A stretch of 64,000 nucleotides of DNA from an uncultured Oscillospiraceae bacterium (GCA_948471095.1 CAOKRG010000007.1:1-64000), one strand, 5' to 3'; shown: positions 16,444 through 24,982, numbered from the stretch's first letter. The notes: a model not told the origin generated them from the letters alone. Numbers and translations are program-made.

Positions 16444-17412
16444 TCAGGAGTTGATTAGCCACTCCTTGAACTCCTCAAAAGACATTTTGCCTGCGGCACA
16501 CTCGTCACGCTTACCCTTTGCCGTGGCGCTCCAAGCATAGAACGCTCCGGGGCTTATCTTCCCGGCCTTTATCCAGTTAAAGCGTTTCTTGTACTCACGG
16601 CGATACTCCTTGAACAGCTCGTCCGAGTTTTTCTTCTCCGCCCAGCGCTTGACTGCGCCGACTTCTCTGCAAGTGTGCCCGTTCTCATCAACGGTCAAAT
16701 TGCAAAACTCCGCCGTGTTGCGTCGGGGAATAGCAAAATACTTGCCACAATATGAGCAGATACGCATACGCTGTTCCCGCTTGACGCACTCACGAATGGA
16801 AAACTCAACGAGGTCAGATAGGGAGGTTGGGTGCAACACCTCGGCAAAAGTACCGCTGCCGGTTCGCTCATAGGTAGTAAAGATTGGTCTGAACTGGTAG
16901 GCGTAGAGCGGTTCTCTTTTCTCTTTGTCCAGATACTCTTGCAACTTTTCACGAACAGGTTTCTTCTTTCCGTCATCGATGTCCAGGACATCTTCGAATA
17001 GGCGCATGATTTGTTTTTGCAGAGTGTCCAGGTCGCTGGGAATGTGCCGCAACTGCTTGTGCGGGAGAATCTCTTGAACATCGTCAGGATGGTGCTCCGC
17101 ATTGCGGAACCGTGACTGCCAGTCAAGACGCAGGAACTCAAAATAGATGTGTTTCTTCGCAAGCTCCTCCAAAGTACTCATCACAGCAGCCTGCGAATCA
17201 AAGTCGCGTTCCCGATAGAAATTCAGCAGGGCCTTGTCCATTTCCTTAAACAGACCTTCCATCGGCCAGATGTCCAAATAGGTAAACCGCAAGAGGCTTT
17301 CCAGAAATGGGAAGTCTTTTTCTTTTTTGTGCGAGCGCTCGAACGTCAAATCCTTGTAGACGAAATATTCGCGGCCATCTTCAAAGTAGGTGTAGAACAG
17401 GTAGTCAGCCAT
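16444..17412 (-). CDS. DUF6076-like protein with zinc-finger motif
   Basis: The protein has 322 residues and no signal peptide. A putative zinc site lies at about residues 220-250: CSYCGKYF, IPRRNTAEFCN and HTC supply four cysteines and a histidine. The same arrangement occurs in a family of proteins common on clostridial integrative elements and phages, annotated DUF6076. The rest is charged and helical. The ATG at 17412 has AAGGAG upstream. It is transcribed away from the excisionase gene with which it shares a 160-bp control region. Its role is unknown; a regulatory or nucleic-acid-binding role is plausible from the zinc finger and location. Confidence 0.6.
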   Translation of the reverse strand: MADYLFYTYFEDGREYFVYKDLTFERSHKKEKDFPFLESLLRFTYLDIWPMEGLFKEMDKALLNFYRERDFDSQAAVMSTLEELAKKHIYFEFLRLDWQSRFRNAEHHPDDVQEILPHKQLRHIPSDLDTLQKQIMRLFEDVLDIDDGKKKPVREKLQEYLDKEKREPLYAYQFRPIFTTYERTGSGTFAEVLHPTSLSDLVEFSIRECVKREQRMRICSYCGKYFAIPRRNTAEFCNLTVDENGHTCREVGAVKRWAEKKNSDELFKEYRREYKKRFNWIKAGKISPGAFYAWSATAKGKRDECAAGKMSFEEFKEWLINS

Positions 17413-17460
17413 TTTGATTGCTCCTTGCTTAGAAAGTTAAAAATATTTTTGTAATTGTCC

Positions 17461-17489
17461 TTGACAAACGTATTGCCATGTGTTACCAT
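17461..17489 (+). promoter_or_regulatory. Promoter of the excisionase-relaxase unit
   Basis: TTGACA (17461-17466), 17 bp, then TACCAT (17484-17489), about 85 bp before the excisionase start. A small hairpin GGGAATTAAACTCCC lies in the leader near 17500, a possible operator or attenuator. Confidence 0.55.
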
Positions 17490-17575
17490 AAGACGGTCGG
17501 GGAATTAAACTCCCAGTAAGAATAAGTCTACAGCAGACGGACGAAAAAGTCAAGACAATTTTTAGGAGGTGCGGA

Positions 17576-17788
17576 GTGGTTCAATCAAAGTTCAAAAGCT
17601 ATGATGAACTGCCACTGTTTCTCAACGCGAAAACAGTGGCAGAAATTTTGGGGATTTCAGTTGCGGGGGCATATGAGTTGCTGCACCAGGAAGACTTTCC
17701 TGTGCTGAGAATCGGTTCGCGCCTGGTGGTTCCCAAGGAGAAATTCCTCTCGTGGATTGAGAGTCAGACAGGAGGTAATGAGATATGA
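17576..17788 (+). CDS. Excisionase-like helix-turn-helix protein (Xis/AlpA type)
   Basis: A 70-residue protein of the HTH_17/MerR-like winged-helix type. FLNAKTVAEILGISVAGAYELLHQEDFPVLRIGSR shows the recognition helix and the turn leading to the wing; LVVPKEKFLSWIE closes the domain. Such proteins act as recombination directionality factors or regulators for tyrosine integrases. The start is GTG at 17576 with TTTTAGGAGG upstream. Its TGA overlaps the ATG of the next gene. Confidence 0.8.
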   Translation: MVQSKFKSYDELPLFLNAKTVAEILGISVAGAYELLHQEDFPVLRIGSRLVVPKEKFLSWIESQTGGNEI

Positions 17789-18147
17789 ATACTTTCTTGA
17801 GAGAGTCATGCAGCGGAGCAAAGAATTTCTTTCCTCTGCCTAACGCTATTTTCACTTTAGGATTGTCAGCAGGTGAACTGGCTGTCTACGCCTACCTCAT
17901 GTATTGCGAGGACAGGAAGTCGCACAAATGCTGGCCAAGCTACAAAACTATTGGCATTGCCGTTGGCATGAGCGAAAATACGGTGAGGAAATATGTGCGG
18001 GAGCTTGAGTGCAAGACACTCATACTGACGGAGCCGACAACGTATGAGTGTGCCAGTGGGCAGGTTCGGAATGGCAACTTGGTTTTCACGATTCTTCCCA
18101 TTTATGGGGCGGTCAAATACCGCAATGAGTGCCAAACAGCGAGGTAA
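17785..18147 (+). CDS. Winged helix-turn-helix protein (HTH_36, replication-initiator-like)
   Basis: The protein has 120 residues. LSAGELAVYAYLMYCEDRKSHKCWPSYKTIGIAVGMSENTVRKYVRELE is the HTH_36 pattern found in plasmid and integrative-element replication or regulatory proteins. It overlaps the excisionase gene by ATGA. It is shorter than full RepA-like initiators, so it may be a regulator or an initiator that supports brief circular replication of the excised element. Confidence 0.65.
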   Translation: MNTFLRESCSGAKNFFPLPNAIFTLGLSAGELAVYAYLMYCEDRKSHKCWPSYKTIGIAVGMSENTVRKYVRELECKTLILTEPTTYECASGQVRNGNLVFTILPIYGAVKYRNECQTAR

Positions 18148-18149
18148 GC

Positions 18150-18468
18150 GTTTATGGCCCCTGTGAGGGCCGTGTCAGGCGATTTGGGCCGGGGTCGAGG
18201 GAAGTGAGTGGCAACCGGCTCAGAACGCCATTCTGGGGCATTTGTGACGATTTGTGAGGGCAGCAGCCACCATATCAAAGCAAGGAGAAATATGCAGGAT
18301 TGTGGAATAATATCCAGCCAAATAGGACACTGAAAACGGTCAAAAAGACAAGCAGGTTAAAGCGCGGGGTCTACCGCGCAGTTCACATCGTCCGGCAGAG
18401 CCGGTCGTTGGGGAAAAATCAGGGATTACCGGCCTCTGAAATCAGGGGTCGGTCGGAAAGGAGCGCTT
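18150..18468 (+). other. Non-coding region with inverted repeats, candidate oriT
   Basis: Between the HTH gene and the relaxosome genes lie 320 bp without a credible gene. The stretch holds several small inverted repeats: CGCGG/CCGCG around GGTCTA near 18362-18377, CCGG/CCGG around CAGAG near 18391, and CCTCTGA/TCAGGGG near 18432-18447. The location directly upstream of an RHH protein and relaxase is where the transfer origin of mobilizable elements usually lies. The nick site cannot be told by eye. Confidence 0.45.
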
Positions 18469-18876
18469 TTGAGCGAAAAAAAGCAAAAATATGCGTACTG
18501 GATGCGGCCATCGATGGTCGCAGAGATAGAGGAAATGCTGGCGGCGGCAAACGCCACCTCGAAAGGGGACTTCGTTTGCAAGGCGATTGAGTTCTACATC
18601 GGTTATCTCAGGCAGCAGAAAAACATCAATTACTTGGCTCCGATGTTGGCAGGGGCAATCAAGAGCGAGGTGCGTTCCCTCGGCAGAGATGTGTGCGAAA
18701 TACTGTTCAAGCTGGCGGTGGAAATTGGAATCAACAGCAATATCACGGCGGCGGTCAATGATATTTCCGATGAATCTCTGGACACGGTGCGGCTCAATGT
18801 TGCCCAGGAAGTAGCGCGGACAAATGGGATTCTGACCTTTGAGGATGCCGATGAGTGGCAGAACGGGGGCGACTGA
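18469..18876 (+). CDS. Relaxosome accessory protein, ribbon-helix-helix-like (MobC-type)
   Basis: The protein has 135 residues. The start is TTG at 18469 with GGAAAGGAG upstream. The N-terminal 50 residues (YWMRPSMVAEIEEMLAAANATSKGDFVCKAIEFYIGYL) have the ribbon-helix-helix pattern typical of proteins that bind oriT and recruit the relaxase. The C-terminal half is helical. It ends 2 bp before the relaxase ATG. Specific assignment to the MobC family is by context. Confidence 0.65.
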   Translation: MSEKKQKYAYWMRPSMVAEIEEMLAAANATSKGDFVCKAIEFYIGYLRQQKNINYLAPMLAGAIKSEVRSLGRDVCEILFKLAVEIGINSNITAAVNDISDESLDTVRLNVAQEVARTNGILTFEDADEWQNGGD

Positions 18877-18878
18877 TT

Positions 18879-20228
18879 ATGGCAAAAATAATTGTTACCA
18901 GCAGGTATATGCGGAACTCTCCGAAACGCTCGGCGACAAATCTTGTGAAATATATGGGTACTCGTGAGGGGGTGGAAAAGGTAGCTGAGGGCATTGACAA
19001 CGCTCCTGCCACTGTTCGTCAGCAACGATTAGTGCAGGACATCCTCAAGTTTGACTCGTCTGCCAAGGACTATGGTGAGTACCATGACTACGAGAGTTCT
19101 CCCACCAGGAGCAACGCAAGCGAGTTCATCGATGCTTTTATTGAGCGCAACGCTGACCGCATTGGCGAACTGGACAAGCTGGTCAGCTATATGGCAGAGC
19201 GCCATGGGGTGGAAAAGCTTGGAAGTCATGGCCTTTTTAGTCAGACCGATGACAAAATAGATTTGGATTCGGTCGCCGAGGAAGTGGGCCAGCACAAGGG
19301 CATCATCTGGACACACGTCATCAGCTTACACCGTGAGGATGCGGAGCGGTTGGGCTATAACAGGGCCGAGGCATGGCGTGAATTGGTGCGGCGCAATGTC
19401 ACCGAGTTGGCCGAGGCTCAGAAAATCGACATCAGTAACCTGCAGTGGTATGGAGCATTTCACAATACCACACACCACCCACATATGCACTTGCTGGTCT
19501 ATTCCAGGGACGCTAAACAGGGTTGGCTGACGAAAAAGGGGATAGATTCGCTGCGGAGTGCGCTGGGCAATGACATTTTTCGGCTGGAGCAGTACAAGCT
19601 ATTCTCGATGGAAACAGACCTCCGCGACCGGTTGAAGAAGGAGAGCCGGGAGGAAATAGAAAAGCTGCTTACGAAAATCCGCGACTCATGTGCGCCCACT
19701 TCTGAAGTGGAGATGTTGTTTCTGAAACTGGCTTCACAGCTAAAGACCTGCAAAGGGCGAAAGCAGTATGGTTATCTGCCGAAGGATGTTAAGGATACTG
19801 TCAACAAAATTGTAGCTGAGCTTGCAAAAGACGATGACATTGCAAAGCTCAATTCTGAGTGGAATAAGGTGAACCGAGAGAAATTATCACTCTATCATGA
19901 GAATAAAAAGCTCGATGTTCCGCTGGAAGATAACCCGGAGTTCCGAAGTATCAAGAACATTATTGTGCGAAGTGCGGCGCTGGCTATGAGGATTATGGAT
20001 GCGGAGCCTACCCAAAATTATGATGTAGGGTCAGCAATGAGGTCGGTGGTAAGCGCCTTATGCAAATTGGTTTCAAAGAGTTACGACAAGAAACTGTCCC
20101 GTCTTAATGCTCAGATAGACAGCAAACTCAGAAGTAAAATCGAGCAGAAGAAGGCGGCGCATGGGTTGAAAACAGAGCGTGGCGTCCGGCAGGATATAGA
20201 TGATGAGAGTTATTCAATGAGGATGTAG
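18879..20228 (+). CDS. MobP3-type relaxase
   Basis: The protein has 449 residues from the ATG at 18879. It nicks oriT and leads the transferred strand through a tyrosine link. The N-terminal MAKIIVTSRYMRNSP and KYMGTREGVEKV are family hallmarks; Tyr10 or Tyr25 would be the nucleophile candidates. The metal-binding three-histidine motif is visible at about residues 195-210 (FHNTTHHPHMHLLVYSRD). The C-terminal 200 residues are helical and lysine-rich, suited to DNA binding or coupling-protein contact. No coupling protein or type IV secretion genes occur in the element, so it must borrow a pore from a co-resident conjugative element. Confidence 0.85.
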   Translation: MAKIIVTSRYMRNSPKRSATNLVKYMGTREGVEKVAEGIDNAPATVRQQRLVQDILKFDSSAKDYGEYHDYESSPTRSNASEFIDAFIERNADRIGELDKLVSYMAERHGVEKLGSHGLFSQTDDKIDLDSVAEEVGQHKGIIWTHVISLHREDAERLGYNRAEAWRELVRRNVTELAEAQKIDISNLQWYGAFHNTTHHPHMHLLVYSRDAKQGWLTKKGIDSLRSALGNDIFRLEQYKLFSMETDLRDRLKKESREEIEKLLTKIRDSCAPTSEVEMLFLKLASQLKTCKGRKQYGYLPKDVKDTVNKIVAELAKDDDIAKLNSEWNKVNREKLSLYHENKKLDVPLEDNPEFRSIKNIIVRSAALAMRIMDAEPTQNYDVGSAMRSVVSALCKLVSKSYDKKLSRLNAQIDSKLRSKIEQKKAAHGLKTERGVRQDIDDESYSMRM

Positions 20229-20235
20229 GCTCTCA

Positions 20236-20266
20236 AAATTTGCGTCGCAAAACAAAGAAGACGGTT
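20236..20266 (+). repeat. Cargo-flanking repeat, copy C
   Basis: AAAATTTGCGTCGCAAAACAAAG followed by AAGACGGTTTT, lying between the relaxase stop and the integrase start. It combines the left flank of copy A and the right flank of copy B, so it may be the parental form of the site. Confidence 0.6.
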
Positions 20267-20356
20267 TTGAACGAAACCGGAAAAAGTAAGAAAAATGTCA
20301 GTGGACATATGCGGGGACTATGTGGTAGTGTTGGTGTCAAGAAAGGGGGCCAATTT

Positions 20357-21505
20357 ATGGCAAAACGCAGAGCAAATGGTGAAGGAAACATACGCAAGCG
20401 TAAGGACGGTCGCTGGGAGGGGCGCTATACAGCAGGCCGTGATCCTGAGTCCGGCAAGGTAATTTATAAGAACGTGCTTGGGAAAACTCAGGCTGAGGTC
20501 AAAGAAAAGCTGGCCAGAGCCATTGAGGACAACAAGGGCTTGGATATCGTCAAAGCAGGCCAGTATACGGTAGGCCAGTGGATGGACGTATGGTTTGAGA
20601 ACTACGCCAAAATCAAAGTGCGGCCATCTTCGCACAAAACCTATAAGGGTTATATTGAAAATCATATCAAGCCAAGCATCGGTAAGATACCTCTTGGCAA
20701 GCTAACAACGCTGGAAGTGCAGACTCTTTACAAAAAGCTGCTGACCAGCGGTAGGGTTGAGCGGACAGAATCTCAACAGCAGCCCAAGGGATTGAGCGCC
20801 AAAACAATACGCAACATCAATCAGGTGATTTCATCCGCTATGAAATTGGCTAAAAGCCAGAAACTTATTTCTACCAACCCCACAGATGGCTGTGCCCTGC
20901 CAAAGGTAGAACATCAGGAGATGAAAACGCTGAACGCTGACCAGTTGGCCGCATTCTTCCGAGAGGCCAAGAACAGCGGCATATTCGAAATGTACTACCT
21001 GGAGTTAGCGACAGGCTTGCGCCGGGGCGAACTGTTGGGCCTAAAGTGGGACGATATCAACCTGGAGACAGGCGTTATCCAAGTGAAACGGCAGGTAGCG
21101 AGAATCAATGGGGAAGTGGTGGAGGCCCCACTAAAGACAAAAAATTCCTACCGCACGCTGTCCATAGGGGAAGATGCGATAGAAATTCTCAGAGAGCAGA
21201 GGAGCAAAGTGGCTGGTGAGTATGTGTTCCCATCACCCAACGGCGGGCCAATTTCGCCCGACAGCATCCTGCATATGCTACATCGGGTACTTGGGAGGGC
21301 AGGGTTACCCAAGATACGGTTCCATGATCTCCGCCACACGTTTTCGACCCTGGCACTCCAAAACGGTGTAGACATCAAGACGGTGTCAGGTATGCTTGGT
21401 CACTACAGCGCAGGGTTCACCCTGGACACCTACGCCCATGTCACCACCGCAGCACAGAAAGAGGCAGCCAAGACGATGGACAACTTACTATCCGGCAGCG
21501 TTTAG
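20357..21505 (+). CDS. int: Tyrosine recombinase (Tn916/phage-type integrase)
   Basis: The protein has 382 residues from the ATG at 20357, chosen for the GAAAGGGGG site upstream; the frame is open further 5' but without support. It has an N-terminal AP2-like arm-binding segment (NGEGNIRKRKDGRWEGRYTAG), a SAM-like core-binding domain, and a catalytic domain with Arg (ATGLRRGELLGLKW), the box HDLRHTFSTLAL and the second His/Tyr box MLGHYSAGFTLDTYAHV. The arm-type repeats TGGGTCAG begin 24 bp after its stop and the tRNA target follows. It catalyses integration into, and with the excisionase excision from, the initiator tRNA gene. Confidence 0.93.
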   Translation: MAKRRANGEGNIRKRKDGRWEGRYTAGRDPESGKVIYKNVLGKTQAEVKEKLARAIEDNKGLDIVKAGQYTVGQWMDVWFENYAKIKVRPSSHKTYKGYIENHIKPSIGKIPLGKLTTLEVQTLYKKLLTSGRVERTESQQQPKGLSAKTIRNINQVISSAMKLAKSQKLISTNPTDGCALPKVEHQEMKTLNADQLAAFFREAKNSGIFEMYYLELATGLRRGELLGLKWDDINLETGVIQVKRQVARINGEVVEAPLKTKNSYRTLSIGEDAIEILREQRSKVAGEYVFPSPNGGPISPDSILHMLHRVLGRAGLPKIRFHDLRHTFSTLALQNGVDIKTVSGMLGHYSAGFTLDTYAHVTTAAQKEAAKTMDNLLSGSV

Positions 21506-21528
21506 AAGTACCCGGTCGTTTCCCCGTA

Positions 21529-21548
21529 TGGGTCAGCGCATGGGTCAG
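21529..21548 (+). repeat. Right-end TGGGTCAG direct-repeat pair
   Basis: TGGGTCAG at 21529-21536 and 21541-21548, spaced 12 bp start to start exactly as at 3221-3240. It lies between the integrase and the att core and is the likely arm-type integrase binding sites. Confidence 0.7.
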
Positions 21549-21578
21549 GTAAGAGAAACAAAGGGAAAATGCAAAATG

Positions 21579-21606
21579 AAATCCCCGGAAACCCTAGTGT
21601 TTCCGG

Positions 21607-21612
<6 letters not shown>
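21579..21612 (-). terminator. Terminator of the initiator tRNA
   Basis: AAATCCCCGGAAAC (21579-21592) pairs perfectly with GTTTCCGGGGATTT (21599-21612). On the minus strand it begins 2 bp beyond the tRNA CCA end and is followed by a T-rich stretch. It can also stop integrase transcripts on the plus strand. Confidence 0.8.
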
Positions 21613-21690
<78 letters not shown>

Positions 21691-21720
21691 ATATTGTACT
21701 GTCTCGCTTGCGACTCTGTA

Positions 21721-21749
21721 AGTATAACACAGGGCGCAGGAAAAAGCAA
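21721..21749 (-). promoter_or_regulatory. Promoter of the initiator tRNA
   Basis: On the minus strand TTGCTT (21744-21749), 17 bp, TATACT (21721-21726), about 30 bp before the tRNA 5' end. Confidence 0.65.
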
Positions 21750-22072
21750 GCCCTTTTTCTAATTTTGCCAGTTTTTTTTATGTAGCCGGAACAGCCTCTT
21801 TTTAAGAGATATAATAGTATAATTATATTCAATACAGAAGCGCAAAATCGTACAAATTGTTCTATGGATATATTTGGTTGTTGCCAATCTCACCAAGGTG
21901 GGGCCAAAGGCCGGAGGGGTGATGCGGGCACGAAGACGCCTCGCGGTTTGCAGGACCAAGAGTGCATTATGAGAGTATATCCGAGGAGGACTGCTGGGCG
22001 TTACAAGAGCCGACTGCTTGCCATACCGCAAATGTTCGGACCGGCCGCGCCCAACCGGCACGCGCTGACGAA
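21750..22072. other. Unassigned intergenic stretch
   Basis: No supported gene. 21790-21835 is AT-rich with a TATAAT-like string near 21811 reading right. From about 21880 the DNA becomes GC-rich and holds short palindromes (GGGGCCAAAGGCC near 21900). It could hide a small RNA, but no family was recognised. Confidence 0.3.
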
Positions 22073-22102
22073 AAACCGGGCGGCGCAGCGAACGCGCCGC
22101 CC
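22073..22102 (-). terminator. Terminator of the SpoVB-like flippase gene
   Basis: GGGCGGCGC pairs with GCGCCGCCC around AGCGAAC. On the minus strand the stem is followed by GGTTTTT, directly after the stop codon at 22103. Confidence 0.8.
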
Positions 22103-23632
22103 TCAGCCCTTCCGGGGCTTTCCTCCACTTTCCGGCAAAGCTTCCATCAGCCGCCCCAGCCCTCCGTAGCAGGCCGCAAAGACGCCGCCGGAGAGGACGG
22201 TCTGGAAAAACACCAGAACAAAGCCGTTCAGGCCATCGGCGTTTTGAAGCAGCCGCCCCGCAAGGAAGACCCCCAGGGCCGCGCTAAACAGGGGCATAAG
22301 GATGTGCCGGGGCAGGGAGATTTGCAGATGGCTTACCTTCATCAGCCGGTGCAGGCTCAAAGCGGCGTTGAAGATGGTGCTGAAGAACAGGATGCCAACG
22401 TAGCTCTCCATGCCGGAAAAGCGCAGGACGCACAGCACCAGGATCACCCGGATCAGGGAGTCGGCGAAATTGTACTTCATGGAGTTAAACTGTTCGTCCA
22501 TACCCTTGAGCAGGCTGTCCACCACCACGTCCAGGTAGGTGAGGGGCACCAGGGGGGCCAGCACCCGCAGGTAGGCTCCAGCGCTGCCGCTGTGGTAAAA
22601 GGCGCTGCCCCAGCTGTCCCCAAAGGCCGCGAACAGGGCGGCGAAGAAAATGCCGAAGGCCAGGGCCGCCTGGACCGCCCGGCCGGAGATGTAAGCCACC
22701 GCCTTTTTGTGGCTCAGCTCCCGCTCCCGGGCGATTTTGGGAATGAGCAGGGAGGCAAAGGAGGACAAAAAGGAGGAGGGAAAGTAGAGCATAGGCATGG
22801 CCATGCCTTGCAAAAGGCCGTATTGGGAGAGGGCCTGGTCATAGTTCAGCCCAAACATTTGCAGCTCCCGGGGGATGAGCAGATTTTCCCCGGTGTTCAA
22901 AAGGCTGCGGGCGGCGGAGCTCAGGGTGCATGGCAGGGCGATGTGCCTTAAGCCCCGCAGGACCCCCCGGCTCTTTTCTTTTTGGGCGGGGGTGTTGCGC
23001 CGCAGGCTCCGGCGGTAGGCGCACCAGCTGGTGAGGAAGGAGGTTGCCTCGCCCAGGGTGGAGGCAGCCATGGCCCAAAGGCAGGCCTGCTCGATCCCCG
23101 CCGGGGCCTTCCACCAGAAGAGGAAGACTGTGGCCCCGATGGTGAGGACCTGTTCCAAAGCGTCGGACAAGGCGGTGTTAAGGGATTCGTCCACGGCCAG
23201 GAAGTAGCCCTTCATGCAGGTGCACAGGGACATGAAAGGGAGCCCCAGCCCCAAAATGCGCAGGCAGGGCGCGGCGGCGGGATTGCCCAAAAACAGGGAG
23301 GCGGCGGGCTGGGCCAAAAAGAAAAGACACAGGGCAATGCCCAAGCTGACGCACAGGCAGAAGCCAAAGCAGCGGGCCACCACCGACCGCACCGTCTGGG
23401 GCCGGCCCCCGGCCAGGGCGGCGGTGACCATGCGGGTGACGGCCAGGCTGATGCCCGAGGTGGAGAGAGTGACGGTGAGCATAAAGATAGAGAAGATCAG
23501 CTGGTAGAGCCCCATGCCCTCCGGGCCGGTTTTTTGAGAGAGATAGGAGCGGTACCCCATATTGGCCACGCGCAGGAAGAGGGAGATCAGGGTAAGGGCC
23601 GCGCCCTGGATAAAAAAGGCTTTTTTCGTCAT
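22103..23632 (-). CDS. Oligosaccharide flippase, SpoVB/MurJ-like (MOP superfamily)
   Basis: The protein has 509 residues from the ATG at 23632, preceded by AAGGAG. It is an integral membrane protein with about 12-14 hydrophobic segments in the MOP flippase arrangement; FIQGAALTLISLFLRVANMGYRSYLSQKTGPEGMGLYQLIFSIFML is the conserved first part of SpoVB-type proteins. In spore formers this branch flips lipid-linked precursors for spore cortex or wall polymers. It has its own terminator and is monocistronic. Whether it is the true SpoVB or one of the related paralogues cannot be told here. Confidence 0.8.
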   Translation of the reverse strand: MTKKAFFIQGAALTLISLFLRVANMGYRSYLSQKTGPEGMGLYQLIFSIFMLTVTLSTSGISLAVTRMVTAALAGGRPQTVRSVVARCFGFCLCVSLGIALCLFFLAQPAASLFLGNPAAAPCLRILGLGLPFMSLCTCMKGYFLAVDESLNTALSDALEQVLTIGATVFLFWWKAPAGIEQACLWAMAASTLGEATSFLTSWCAYRRSLRRNTPAQKEKSRGVLRGLRHIALPCTLSSAARSLLNTGENLLIPRELQMFGLNYDQALSQYGLLQGMAMPMLYFPSSFLSSFASLLIPKIARERELSHKKAVAYISGRAVQAALAFGIFFAALFAAFGDSWGSAFYHSGSAGAYLRVLAPLVPLTYLDVVVDSLLKGMDEQFNSMKYNFADSLIRVILVLCVLRFSGMESYVGILFFSTIFNAALSLHRLMKVSHLQISLPRHILMPLFSAALGVFLAGRLLQNADGLNGFVLVFFQTVLSGGVFAACYGGLGRLMEALPESGGKPRKG

Positions 23633-23689
23633 GGGATGGCTCCTTTCTGGTTTGACAAGCGGCTTGCGGGGGGATATAATTGAAACAAT

Positions 23690-23995
23690 ACCCCGCCATT
23701 TAAACAGTAAGCAAAATACGCGGTCCAGGGGCTTACAACGTTCGCTGGCGAAGTTGATGTTCGCTGCGCGAAGTTGCGGCCTCTTGCAGGGGGTGGGGGG
23801 AGTGTCCGAAACACGTGTTTTATATGGAGAAAACTTCTTGAGCGCAACAGTAAAAGTTTTGTCCACTTTTTCAAAAGTGGCGGGGTTCTTAGGGGGTGAG
23901 CGTCTGCCAGTGGCAGACATGCTGCGAACCGACCGAGCCGACAGGCGAGACCCAGAGCCCCTAAGCCGCCGGAGGCCACTCCGTAACACTCCCAT
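23690..23995. repeat. Mosaic palindromic repeat, divergent copy
   Basis: It contains the family terminus in diverged form (ACAGTAAGCAAAATACGCGGTC near 23704), then CCAGGGGCTTACAACGTTCGC, the module GACCGAGCCGACAGGCGAGAC near 23932, and GCCCCTAAGCCGCCGGAGGCC near 23956. An interior hairpin TCTGCCAGTGGCAGA lies near 23907. Other copies: 34156, 35990, 38590, 44930, 45165, 49050. It fills the gap between the flippase gene and prmA. Confidence 0.7.
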
Positions 23996-24055
23996 GAAAA
24001 ATGCGCCCTTTAGACACACCCACTTTTCGCCCCAACAAAGAGGAGAGAGAATTTT

Positions 24056-24979
24056 ATGAATGACAACTGGACGGAAATTAAAATCACCGTGCCCGCCTCA
24101 AGCGCCGGGACTGCCGGGGATATCGCCAATATGACCGTGCCACATGGTATCTATATTGAGGATTATTCCGATTTAGAAGAAGGGGCCATGGAAATCGCCC
24201 ACATCGACTTAATCGACGAGGCCCTGCTGCAAAAGGACCGCACCAAGGCCATCATCCACGTCTACATCAGCCCCGAGGACAACCCGGCGGAGGCCGTTTC
24301 CTTTTTGGAGGAGCGCCTCTCCGCCTGCGGCATTCCCTATGAGGTGGAGCTGGCGGGCTGCCGGATGGAGGACTGGATCAACAACTGGAAGCAGTACTTT
24401 AAACCCATCCCGGTGGGGGAGAAGCTGCTGATCCGCCCCATCTGGGAGGAGGACTTCGACCCCCGGGGCCGCACCGTGCTGAACCTGGAGCCCGGGCTGG
24501 CCTTTGGCACCGGGACCCACGAGACCACCCGGCTGTGCATGGAGCTCATTGAGAAATACCTCCCAGAGGGCGCGGACTTTTTGGACATGGGCTGCGGCAG
24601 CGGGATTCTCTCCGTGGCGGCGCTGCTGCTGGGCGCCCGGTCCGCCGTGGGGGTGGACATCGACCCGCTGGCGGTAAAGACCGCCGTGGAAAACGCCCGG
24701 CTCAACGGGGTGGAGGGCCGCTTTACCGGCGTCTGCGGCAACCTGGCGGAAAAGGTGACGGGACAATACCAGCTCATTGCCGCCAATATCGTGGCGGACG
24801 TGGTGATCCTCCTCTCCCAGGACGCGCCGGACTTTTTGGCTCCCGGCGGGGTATACGTCATCAGCGGGATCATCGACTCCCGGGAGCGGGACGTGCTGGA
24901 CGCGCTGGCGGGCCGCTTCCAGGTGGTGGAGCGCCGGGAGGACCGGGGCTGGGTGGCCATGGCCCTCCGGCTGGTCTAG
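24056..24979 (+). CDS. prmA: Ribosomal protein L11 methyltransferase
   Basis: PrmA trimethylates ribosomal protein L11 at several amino groups using S-adenosylmethionine. The protein has 307 residues, normal length. The N-terminal 110 residues form the L11-binding domain. The conserved phrase GLAFGTGTHETTRLCMELIEKY precedes the SAM motif I FLDMGCGSGILSVAALLLGA, then GVDIDPLAV and the catalytic-loop phrase IAANIVADV. The ATG has AGAGGAGAG upstream. It is followed by a GTG-start ATPase gene 3 bp after its stop. Confidence 0.92.
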   Translation: MNDNWTEIKITVPASSAGTAGDIANMTVPHGIYIEDYSDLEEGAMEIAHIDLIDEALLQKDRTKAIIHVYISPEDNPAEAVSFLEERLSACGIPYEVELAGCRMEDWINNWKQYFKPIPVGEKLLIRPIWEEDFDPRGRTVLNLEPGLAFGTGTHETTRLCMELIEKYLPEGADFLDMGCGSGILSVAALLLGARSAVGVDIDPLAVKTAVENARLNGVEGRFTGVCGNLAEKVTGQYQLIAANIVADVVILLSQDAPDFLAPGGVYVISGIIDSRERDVLDALAGRFQVVERREDRGWVAMALRLV

Positions 24980-24982
24980 GCC

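Noticed and set aside
16444-21505. Full conjugative element (ICE)
   Set aside because: Only relaxase, accessory and recombination genes are present; no coupling protein or VirB4-type ATPase lies between the att copies.
21759-22061. 100-residue minus-strand frame beside the tRNA
   Set aside because: Arginine-rich, no homology by eye, and lies between a promoter-like region and a terminator; not convincing as a gene.
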